Source: Candidatus Dadabacteria bacterium (GTDB lineage: Bacteria > Desulfobacterota_D > UBA1144 > Nemesobacterales > UBA2774). From it: DNA of 12,547 bases. Positions 6,538-12,547 of this stretch are shown here, one piece after another. The notes beneath the pieces were generated by a model that saw nothing but the letters and a program-made list of their open reading frames with translations, was not told the origin of the DNA and did not search any database. Numbering within the stretch: the stretch's first letter is position 1; each line of letters starts with the position of its first letter. Made by a program: the position numbers and the translations under genes. The DNA lies in contig QIHJ01000431.1 of assembly GCA_003229065.1 (NCBI GenBank), positions 1-12,547 of the forward strand. The letters are read 5' to 3'.

Positions 6538-6561
6538 GCTCGTTTCTCCAGAGTAATTTTG

Positions 6562-6584
6562 TCGTTACAGAATTTATCGTTACA
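6562..6584. repeat. Short imperfect tandem duplication between ctaE and ctaG
   Basis: TCGTTACA occurs at 6562-6569 and again at 6577-6584, inside two diverged 15-base units. The second copy includes the ctaE stop codon and borders a run of eight A on the plus strand (6584-6591). It is most easily read as slippage debris; no regulatory meaning is visible. Confidence 0.4.
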
Positions 6585-7134
6585 AAAAAAATGCCCATAC
6601 GTAAATCACCGAGTAAACCACAATCCATACGCCGTCGACGAAGTGCCAGTAAATCGAAATGACCTCGACGCCGTCTGACTTCGGCCCCTTGAAGTCACCG
6701 AAAAGTGCGAGCCCGAGCAGTATTGAAAGCATTAGTAGCCCAATGAGTACGTGGAACCCGTGAAACCCGGTGAGTGTGAAGAATGTCGTGCCAAATACGT
6801 TTCGGCTAATCGTTATATTCTGTTCTATCAGCCCCGCCCATTCGCGCCCCTGTCCGAATATAAATATGGCTCCAAGCATTATAGTGACTAGCAGCCATAC
6901 TTTCATCATAGTATGATTCTGAGCCCTAAGAGACTTGCCGGCAAGCCAGACAGTCAAACTGCTGGCAAGTAAAAACAAGCTGAATATACCCGTAACATAG
7001 GGATTTAAGCTGCTCTCTGCCGTAGGGCCGTCTACTACCGTGCCTTTGAAATTTACGTAGGCCAATATGAGCATAAGAAAGAAGATCGACTCTGAGGCTA
7101 TGAAAAATTTTATGAGCATTTTGTTATCAGCCAT
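6580..7134 (-). CDS. ctaE: Cytochrome c oxidase subunit III
   Basis: This 184-residue, five-helix form of heme-copper oxidase subunit III carries no redox centre and stabilises subunit I. Recognition rests on the conserved acidic residue in ASESIFF (13-19), the GFHGFHV stretch (123-129) and the C-terminal YWHFVDGVWIVVY (162-174). The protein lacks the first two helices of the seven-helix mitochondrial form, which is usual for caa3 and quinol oxidases. The start ATG is preceded by AGGAG at 8-9 bases. It begins only 11 bases after the ctaD stop, so the two are co-transcribed. Its last codons contain an eight-T run, a possible slippage point that leaves the frame intact here. Confidence 0.94.
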   Translation of the reverse strand: MADNKMLIKFFIASESIFFLMLILAYVNFKGTVVDGPTAESSLNPYVTGIFSLFLLASSLTVWLAGKSLRAQNHTMMKVWLLVTIMLGAIFIFGQGREWAGLIEQNITISRNVFGTTFFTLTGFHGFHVLIGLLMLSILLGLALFGDFKGPKSDGVEVISIYWHFVDGVWIVVYSVIYVWAFFL

Positions 7135-7145
7135 AGAAGTGTCTC

Positions 7146-8819
7146 CTAGTCAACCACCTTCGCATTGGGCTCGTCGGGCTGCTCCGGATGTGCGAGGTCC
7201 CATAGGGGGCGCCTTCCTCTCACGGGAGGTACGAGATCGAAATTATGCACTGCCGGGGGTGAAGCCGCGGCCCATTCCAGAGTCCACGCGTTCCAGGGGT
7301 TATCACCCGCCTTTTTCCCGCGCCTCAGGCTTACGTGTATGTTCCACATAAATACTAATACCGACAGAGCCAGCACTACAGCGCCGATGGTCGATAGCAG
7401 GTTCATCGAGCCCCAGTAGGGGAAGTCCTGGTATGTGTATATGCGGCGCGGCATACCCATAACGCCCAGAAAATGCTGTATGAAAAAGGTCATATTAAAC
7501 CCTATTACAGTAAGCCAGAAATGCCATTTCCCGAGCGTCTCGGACATCATGCGTCCCGTAAATTTGGGGAACCAATAGTAGATACCCGCGAAGATTGCGA
7601 ACATCGAGCCGCCGTAAAGAACGTAGTGGAAATGAGCGACTATGAAATAGCTGTCCGTTACAACCCAATCTATGGGTGCGGAGGCTATGGCAACTCCGGT
7701 AATTCCGCCCATTACGAATTCGATAATAAAAGCGGTGGCGAATAGCATAGGGGTTGCAAATATTATTTTCCCTCCCCACATCGTAGCAATCCAGTTGAGC
7801 ACCTTAACCCCCGTGGGTATGGCGATTAACATACTGGCTAAGGAGAAGTAAAGGTTTGCTACGTCTCCCAGGCCAACGGCGAACATATGGTGCCCCCAGA
7901 CCCCCACGCTCAAGAGGCCGATAGCTACCGTCGAGCCTGCGACGAATTCATAGCCGAAAATAGGTTTGCGTGAGAAAACCGGTATGACTTCAGAGATGAT
8001 ACCGAACGCAGGCAGTATGAGGATATAGACCTCTGGGTGCCCGAAACCCCAGAAGAAGTGCTGCCAGAGTATAGCGGAGCCTCCGTGAGCCGGGGTGAAG
8101 AACGTAGCGTCGAGGAGGCGGTCGAGCAGCATCATTGCGAATGCCGATGCTATAATGGGGAACACGAAAATGATTAGGAAAGAAGTCACGAGAATCATCC
8201 ATACGAATAGGGGTATCCTCCGCATAGTCATCCCTGCGGTGCGCAGTGTAAGTATGGTTACGATGTTGTTTAGTCCCGAGGCTATAGACCCTATACCTGT
8301 AGCGAGTAAACCCAGAGCCCAGTATGTGGGGCCTTTATTGAGTGAAAACGGCTTTTCGCTCAGCGGGGCGTATGAGAACCAGCCCATATCGGGTGCTCCG
8401 CTTTGTGTTAAGAAACTATAGTAGATCAGTATGCCGCCGAAAACGACTAGCCAGAAGCTGAGTGCATTTAGACGGGGGAAAGCCATGTCCCGGGCGCCGA
8501 TCATGAGAGGCACCAGGTATACGCCGATGCCGATTAAAAACGGCATTACGACGAAAAATATCATCGTCGTGCCGTGCATGGTGAACAACTGGTTATAGAC
8601 TTCGGGCGAAATAAAGTCCATTTCGGGCTGAGCGAGCTGTATGCGCATGAGTAAGGCTTCGAGCCCGCCTATGACGAAAAACACTCCTGTGATGATCAGG
8701 TACATAAGCCCGATCTGCTTATGGTCTACAGAGGACACCCATGCGAGCATCCCCTGATTTCCCTTCAAAGAAGGAAGGGGCTCTGTGTTCTCGGGAACTA
8801 AGGGTATTCTGCTGCTCAT
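7146..8819 (-). CDS. ctaD: Cytochrome c oxidase subunit I (heme-copper oxidase, type A1)
   Basis: This 557-residue catalytic subunit reduces oxygen to water and pumps protons. Twelve membrane helices fit the length. Heme a ligands are His82 (FTMHGTT) and His398, and the heme a3 ligand is His396 (IVAHFHYV). CuB ligands are His261 (GHPEVY), His310 and His311 (WGHHMF), with Tyr265 as the cross-linked tyrosine. The D-channel residues are Asp111 and Asn118 (RDMAFPRLN) and Glu263 of GHPEVY; Lys339 (PTGVKVLNW) marks the K-channel. The Glu in GHPEVY puts it in the A1 class. All pumping residues are present. GGAGG lies 7 bases before the ATG, and the start overlaps the ctaC stop in an ATGA, implying coupled translation. 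The extended C-terminal tail (about 500-557) is soluble and rich in Pro and Trp. Confidence 0.97.
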   Translation of the reverse strand: MSSRIPLVPENTEPLPSLKGNQGMLAWVSSVDHKQIGLMYLIITGVFFVIGGLEALLMRIQLAQPEMDFISPEVYNQLFTMHGTTMIFFVVMPFLIGIGVYLVPLMIGARDMAFPRLNALSFWLVVFGGILIYYSFLTQSGAPDMGWFSYAPLSEKPFSLNKGPTYWALGLLATGIGSIASGLNNIVTILTLRTAGMTMRRIPLFVWMILVTSFLIIFVFPIIASAFAMMLLDRLLDATFFTPAHGGSAILWQHFFWGFGHPEVYILILPAFGIISEVIPVFSRKPIFGYEFVAGSTVAIGLLSVGVWGHHMFAVGLGDVANLYFSLASMLIAIPTGVKVLNWIATMWGGKIIFATPMLFATAFIIEFVMGGITGVAIASAPIDWVVTDSYFIVAHFHYVLYGGSMFAIFAGIYYWFPKFTGRMMSETLGKWHFWLTVIGFNMTFFIQHFLGVMGMPRRIYTYQDFPYWGSMNLLSTIGAVVLALSVLVFMWNIHVSLRRGKKAGDNPWNAWTLEWAAASPPAVHNFDLVPPVRGRRPLWDLAHPEQPDEPNAKVVD

Positions 8820-9754
8820 TTTAGAGCCTCCAGGTAGGCTACAATCGCATCTACTTCAGCGGGACTAAGCTTCATATTGGGCATAAGCGAGCCCTGCTTG
8901 TATCTCTGAGGGTTAGTGAGCCATTTTTTCAGATTTTCAGGCGTATTGGTAAGTACACCGGCGCCTATGGTTTGTCGGTTATTCAGATGGGTGAGGTTGG
9001 GTCCAACCCTGGCTGCGGCCGCTGTGCCGAGAATAGTATGGCAGTTCATACACGCTTTTTCTTGAAACAGCTTTGCCCCCTCACCCGCGAGTCCTGATCT
9101 CGGAGTGGGCGGTATTACAAGCTCTTTCGTCTCCCACTCTTTGAATTCCTCTTCTGTTTTTGCAATTACTCTTATGTGCATGTTAGCGTGCTGCGTTCCG
9201 CAAAACTCAGCGCAGGCGCCTATATATAGCCCGGGCTCGCCTGCCACAATCCACATATGGTTCGTGTGTCCGGGAATGGCGTCTATTTTACGTCCGAGCT
9301 CAGGGACCCAGAAGTCGTGAATTACATCTACTGACTCTATACGGGCCAGCATGTACTTGCCCGCCGGTATATGGAGCTCGTTTGCAGTAATCACCCCGCT
9401 CTTGGGGTAGCGTATCTCCCACCACCATTGGTGGCCTATGATTATGATATCCGGTTCATGGTCACCTACGGGAGGGTCGACCACTTTCATTGTATTGCAG
9501 GTAAGTATAAAGAGAACGGCAACGATCGCACACGGTATGAGAGTCCAGACTATCTCTAAGTTCAGGTTGCCGAAATTCTGGTAAGGCTCTTGGTTGTCAT
9601 CAGGTTTTTTTCTATAGGCAATGATTATGTAGATCATGGCTGCTACTATGAGTAGGAGTATCCCTAATGTAGTTGCCATAGTGTAATAAGTAAGGCCAGC
9701 TAGTGCCTCCATTTCAGGTGAGCTCGGATTGAATATACCGCCAAGTTTTTCCAT
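8816..9754 (-). CDS. ctaC: Cytochrome c oxidase subunit II with fused C-terminal cytochrome c (caa3 type)
   Basis: This 312-residue subunit receives electrons and passes them to heme a. Two membrane helices (about 22-47 and 66-88) precede a cupredoxin domain. CuA ligands are His146, Cys181, Glu183 (backbone), Cys185, His189 and Met192, in the motif CAEFCGTQHANM. The aromatic entry patch is WWW (110-112). From about 222 a monoheme cytochrome c domain follows with CMNCH (235-239) and an axial methionine at Met291 or Met294 (SLMPNM). There is no cleavable signal peptide or lipobox. It is the first gene of the operon, about 50 bases after the predicted transcription start. Unlike the other operon genes it has no good Shine-Dalgarno before the ATG. 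The alternative Met15 is no better supported and would shorten the tail before helix 1. Confidence 0.96.
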   Translation of the reverse strand: MEKLGGIFNPSSPEMEALAGLTYYTMATTLGILLLIVAAMIYIIIAYRKKPDDNQEPYQNFGNLNLEIVWTLIPCAIVAVLFILTCNTMKVVDPPVGDHEPDIIIIGHQWWWEIRYPKSGVITANELHIPAGKYMLARIESVDVIHDFWVPELGRKIDAIPGHTNHMWIVAGEPGLYIGACAEFCGTQHANMHIRVIAKTEEEFKEWETKELVIPPTPRSGLAGEGAKLFQEKACMNCHTILGTAAAARVGPNLTHLNNRQTIGAGVLTNTPENLKKWLTNPQRYKQGSLMPNMKLSPAEVDAIVAYLEALK

Positions 9755-9769
9755 AGTCTCGTTGTCTAA

Positions 9770-9810
9770 CTGAATTGCCTTTACTTATTGAGGACCCACT
9801 GTCTGAATTG
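9770..9810. repeat. Direct repeat CTGAATTG in the ctaC leader
   Basis: CTGAATTG occurs at 9770-9777 and 9803-9810, 33 bases apart. The second copy abuts the -10 box of the ctaC promoter and overlaps the predicted transcription start. It could be a pair of regulator half-sites in phase (about three helical turns) or chance. No known regulator is recognised. Confidence 0.35.
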
Positions 9811-9840
9811 ATTATAATTAGTTTACTCTCCGATTGTCAA
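9811..9840 (-). promoter_or_regulatory. Consensus sigma-70 promoter of the bc-caa3 operon
   Basis: On the minus strand TTGACA (9840-9835), an 18-base spacer and TATAAT (9816-9811) match both sigma-70 hexamers perfectly. Transcription would begin near 9804, leaving a leader of about 50 bases before ctaC. Such a strong core suggests a highly expressed housekeeping promoter or one held down by a repressor. Confidence 0.8.
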
Positions 9841-9900
9841 CCCTAGGAGCTCATTAATCTACTATTTCTAAGTGATTATTGGATTTACGAGCTTTTATAT

Positions 9901-9929
9901 TCTACAAGTAATTGGATAAGCCCTGTAAT
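9901..9929 (+). promoter_or_regulatory. Candidate promoter for the Omp85-family gene
   Basis: TCTACA (9901-9906, four of six) and TGTAAT (9924-9929, five of six) are separated by 17 bases. Transcription would start near 9936, about 60 bases before the ATG at 9998. It is divergent from and does not overlap the ctaC promoter. Confidence 0.35.
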
Positions 9930-9997
9930 CCTCCGATGTCACTATTTCTTTATCCTCCTTGATTGTGCGTCTGAAAAAATGCATTATTTTGCACTAA

Positions 9998-12028
9998 ATG
10001 GAAAAAGTCGCTGTAAAATTCCTCTTCCTGCTCGTTTTTAGCGTTTTTATCGGCTACCCGTATATAGGTAACACTCAAGATTCGGCAGCGCCCGCTGAGT
10101 CCGGGGAAAATACACCTCTTGAAAGCTCTACGGGTACAGGCCGGTCTCCTGAAAGCGGTTCTGATTCTTCTTCTTCGGATAATACGGAAACCTCCGTCTC
10201 CGAGACCGAGGCCACCGAACCCAAGGATCAGAATAACGAGTCCGCTCAAAACGCCACTATTGACGAATTAGCTAAGGAGCAAAAAGAGCAGGACGACCCC
10301 TCCACAGTCCGGATTTCAAAACTAAAGATCAAGGGCGCAAAGGCGATAACCAAGCAGCAGATTGAGCAGAGTATAGGAACCGATTTTCCGTCATTCAGGT
10401 TCTGGGTCAAAAAGCCTGTATTCGATGAAGAAGTCCTGAAAGACGATATGATCAGGATTCAGAGACTCTATGCGAGTAATGGTTATTACGACACAAAGGC
10501 CACATATGAGCTTAAATACAATAAAGACAATAACCGGGTAGAAATCAAGATTAACATAGTTGAGGGCGAGCCTGTAAAGCTTGCCGAGCTCTTAGTTGAT
10601 TTTAAGGGTGAGCTGAGTGACAAGATTAGAAAAGAGATTTTTAAAGCCATACCGCTTAAAGCGGATACGATATTTTCCCCCAGGGGATATGAGCAGAGTA
10701 AGGGAGTGATTGCTGAAATACTGGCCAACAACGGATACCCAAAAGCACAAATCGACGGGGAAGCACTGGTAAATAGGAGGGGAAAGTGGGCTAGAGCCGA
10801 GTTCACTGTGGATCCGGGACTGATATACACCTTCGGCAAGATTAGCGTCTCGGGCAACGACACCGTTAAGAGCTATATTGTGGAAAGAGAAAGGGAATTT
10901 AAGACAGGCGAGATATATTCGCTTAAAAAACTAAACGAGACTCAGGCCAATATTTTTCAGCTCGGACTTTTCCGCTCCGTAGTCATAGACCCGGTCTTCA
11001 GTGACGAGGATCAGGTAGCCAACATAGAAGTAGTTGTAAAGGAGAGAAAACACGGATCTGTTAAAATCGGAGGCGGATTCGGAACCGAGGATAAGCTGAG
11101 AGGGCAGTTGATCTGGACTCAGAGGAATTTTTTCGGCGGCGGAAGGAGACTTGAAGTGGCGGGCAAGTTCTCTTTTATTACACAGAGGGTGGAAACAAGT
11201 CTTATACAGCCCTATATCGCAGGTAAGAACTCGGAGCTTTCAGGCACACTGAATTTTCAGAGGGACGATGTCCCGAGTTTTACGGGCCGGAGCTTTCTGA
11301 GCTCTGTCAGAATGCAAAAAAACTTTAAGAACTATTACTCCACATTCGGATCTCTGAATCTTCAGTTTTCAAATATTGAAGACAGTGCGACCCGTACTCC
11401 TCTAGAGCGGAGTCAGGAGAACGTCTTCCTTACGTTTATTAATATGGGGTTTGAGAGAGACACGACGGATAATCTGCTTAATCCGACTCGCGGCACTGTC
11501 ATCTCCACAGGGCTCGAATCCTCGTTCACGGCTCTTGCCTCGGACGTAAATTACTTAAAGGGCACAGTTGAGCTAAGGGGTTATAAAAAGCTCAGAAATA
11601 TCGTGTTTGCAAAGAAATTCACCATCGGGGTCATCCAGCCATTCGGCGAGACCGGCACGTTCGATATACCTATATTCAAACGTTTCTTCGCCGGGGGAAG
11701 CACCAGTATGAGGGGTTTTCCGTTTCAGGAACTGGGGCCACTTGATGATAACAACGACCCTTTGGGAGGAAATTCCCTTCTTGTAGGGAGTTTCGAGGTC
11801 CGGTATCCGCTTTACGGTGATTTCGGAGGAGTCACGTTCCTTGACTATGGTAACGTGTATACAAGAGAGTGGGAATTTGACCTCGGGGATATCAGATACG
11901 CACCTGGCGTCGGTCTTAGGTACGATACGATTATCGGCCCTGTAAGGTTCGACGTGGGTTATGCCCTTAATCCCGAACCCAGGATAAGAAGGGTTCAATT
12001 CTGGATAAGCATAGGTCAAGCATTTTAA
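9998..12028 (+). CDS. Omp85-superfamily outer-membrane protein (BamA/TamA-like) with POTRA domains and 16-stranded-type barrel
   Basis: This 676-residue protein probably inserts or exports other proteins at the outer membrane. Residues 1-27 look like a signal peptide, followed by a Ser/Thr/Glu-rich disordered linker (28-100). Three POTRA-like repeats follow at about 104-190, 193-275 and 277-350, the last containing LGLFRSVVI. The barrel spans about 352-676, with the loop-6 motif MRGF (571-574), the conserved GLRYDT and GPVRFDVGY strands (639-655) and a terminal phenylalanine (WISIGQAF), the usual barrel assembly signal. Three POTRAs and the length fit TamA-like members better than five-POTRA BamA, but no TamB partner lies in the window. 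An in-frame stop immediately precedes the ATG, fixing the start, yet no Shine-Dalgarno is visible. It is divergent from ctaC and convergent with prmA. Confidence 0.88.
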   Translation: MEKVAVKFLFLLVFSVFIGYPYIGNTQDSAAPAESGENTPLESSTGTGRSPESGSDSSSSDNTETSVSETEATEPKDQNNESAQNATIDELAKEQKEQDDPSTVRISKLKIKGAKAITKQQIEQSIGTDFPSFRFWVKKPVFDEEVLKDDMIRIQRLYASNGYYDTKATYELKYNKDNNRVEIKINIVEGEPVKLAELLVDFKGELSDKIRKEIFKAIPLKADTIFSPRGYEQSKGVIAEILANNGYPKAQIDGEALVNRRGKWARAEFTVDPGLIYTFGKISVSGNDTVKSYIVEREREFKTGEIYSLKKLNETQANIFQLGLFRSVVIDPVFSDEDQVANIEVVVKERKHGSVKIGGGFGTEDKLRGQLIWTQRNFFGGGRRLEVAGKFSFITQRVETSLIQPYIAGKNSELSGTLNFQRDDVPSFTGRSFLSSVRMQKNFKNYYSTFGSLNLQFSNIEDSATRTPLERSQENVFLTFINMGFERDTTDNLLNPTRGTVISTGLESSFTALASDVNYLKGTVELRGYKKLRNIVFAKKFTIGVIQPFGETGTFDIPIFKRFFAGGSTSMRGFPFQELGPLDDNNDPLGGNSLLVGSFEVRYPLYGDFGGVTFLDYGNVYTREWEFDLGDIRYAPGVGLRYDTIIGPVRFDVGYALNPEPRIRRVQFWISIGQAF

Positions 12029-12049
12029 ACAAACGTATGGATTAATGGC

Positions 12050-12064
12050 GGGCTTTCTAAGCCC
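12050..12064. terminator. Short hairpin between the convergent Omp85 and prmA genes
   Basis: GGGCTT (12050-12055), a three-base loop and AAGCCC (12059-12064) form a perfect 6-bp stem that overlaps the prmA stop codon and lies 22 bases after the Omp85 stop. It is symmetric and could act in both directions, but neither side has a T-run, so intrinsic termination is uncertain. Confidence 0.35.
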
Positions 12065-12547
12065 TGAGAAGAAGCACTACCCACTCTTTATCAATATCTT
12101 TGTGTACTAAGAACATCCCGAGCCCTAAAAATCTCTCGAGCACAATATCTGACTCAGTATCCTTGATCCCCGATAGCAGCAGTAGGCCGCCTGGTTTAAC
12201 TTTATTTTTAAGCTCACTGCTTATTGGGAGCATAGAGCCGATGAGAATATTCGCTGCTACCAGGTCGAACGAGCCTTGAATGTCTTCGATCGAGCCAAGC
12301 ACTATTTCAATCTGAGACTCGAGACCGTTTATGGAAACATTCTCATTTGCTTCATTTACAATGATGTTATCTATGTCCAGTCCCGTAACCTTCGTAGAGC
12401 CCAGGGCGGCGGCGCAGATCGATAGAATGCCGCTTCCGCAGCCAACATCGAGCATCTTGTCGATTGCGCCCCCTCTTATATCGTGGTTTGAGAATATATA
12501 CTCCAGTGTCTTGATACATAACTTAGTCGTCGAGTGAAACCCCTTAC
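12057..12547 (-). CDS. prmA: Ribosomal protein L11 methyltransferase PrmA, C-terminal part (5' end outside the window)
   Basis: This SAM-dependent enzyme trimethylates ribosomal protein L11. The open frame continues upstream of the internal ATG at 12455, through 30 more codons to the window edge, so that ATG is not the start. The visible 162 codons begin KGFHSTTKLCIKTLEY, matching the G-x-G-x-H-x-TT-x-L-C segment of PrmA. The SAM motif I follows as LDVGCGSGIL, then the acidic end of strand 2 in GLDIDN. ANILIG is the catalytic N-A-N-I-L motif, followed by PGGLLLLSGI. The usual threonine in the FGTG-H-TT segment is a lysine here. The length of the visible part agrees with the C-terminal methyltransferase domain; the N-terminal L11-binding domain lies beyond the window. 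It is convergent with the Omp85 gene, 28 bases apart. Confidence 0.9.
   Translation of the reverse strand, partial: KGFHSTTKLCIKTLEYIFSNHDIRGGAIDKMLDVGCGSGILSICAAALGSTKVTGLDIDNIIVNEANENVSINGLESQIEIVLGSIEDIQGSFDLVAANILIGSMLPISSELKNKVKPGGLLLLSGIKDTESDIVLERFLGLGMFLVHKDIDKEWVVLLLRA

Noticed and set aside
9895..9960. Minus-strand AAGGAGG (9960-9954) followed by a GTG-start frame of about 15 codons
   Set aside because: The Shine-Dalgarno is good, but the frame is tiny, starts with GTG, lies upstream of the ctaC promoter and has no promoter of its own that I can point to. It is probably a coincidence.
9950..10249. 99-codon minus-strand frame over the start of the Omp85 gene
   Set aside because: It is antisense to the signal peptide and linker region; the composition is arginine-rich from the reverse of Ser/Glu codons and has no recognisable fold.
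1..12547. CRISPR array, insertion sequence, phage or toxin-antitoxin genes
   Set aside because: No regularly spaced repeats, transposase, integrase, terminal inverted repeats or small toxin-antitoxin gene pairs were found; the window looks like core chromosome.

Overview
The window reads as the chromosome of an aerobic, double-membraned (Gram-negative-type) bacterium. An Omp85/TamA-like outer-membrane barrel protein and a lipoprotein-type HtrA protease point to an outer membrane and a periplasm. The respiratory genes are not of classical proteobacterial type: cytochrome b has b6-like heme-ligand spacing and is fused to a cytochrome c domain, and the Rieske protein has the motif variant of low-potential (menaquinol) enzymes. 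ATA isoleucine codons are common. This suggests a deep-branching lineage (Desulfobacterota- or Dadabacteria-like is a guess), but no taxon can be fixed from the sequence alone.

Layout. Positions 1-93 (minus) hold the N-terminus of a MarC-family membrane protein. Positions 282-1856 (plus) encode an HtrA/Do serine protease with a lipoprotein signal and two PDZ domains. Positions 2107-3417 (plus) encode a type II NADH:quinone oxidoreductase. Positions 9754 down to 3390 form a seven-gene minus-strand operon: ctaC (CuA subunit fused to cytochrome c), ctaD, ctaE, ctaG, a small two-helix membrane protein with a TTG start, a Rieske protein, and a cytochrome b6/subunit IV/cytochrome c fusion. A consensus sigma-70 promoter (TTGACA-N18-TATAAT, both hexamers perfect) lies directly upstream of ctaC. 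Positions 9998-12028 (plus) encode the Omp85-family protein, divergent from the operon. Positions 12057-12547 (minus) are the C-terminal part of prmA, ribosomal protein L11 methyltransferase, convergent with the Omp85 gene.

How it works together. Between 2107 and 9754 the window encodes an almost self-contained aerobic electron-transport chain. NDH-2 reduces quinone with NADH. The bc-type complex oxidises quinol and passes electrons through Rieske to a cytochrome c domain fused to the cytochrome b polypeptide. The caa3-type oxidase takes electrons through its own fused cytochrome c domain, CuA, heme a and heme a3/CuB to oxygen. There is no gene here for a free cytochrome c1 or a soluble cytochrome c. 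With both complexes in one operon, the simplest inference is a bc-caa3 supercomplex using tethered cytochromes. The small membrane protein between the oxidase and bc genes is a candidate structural subunit or linker of that assembly.
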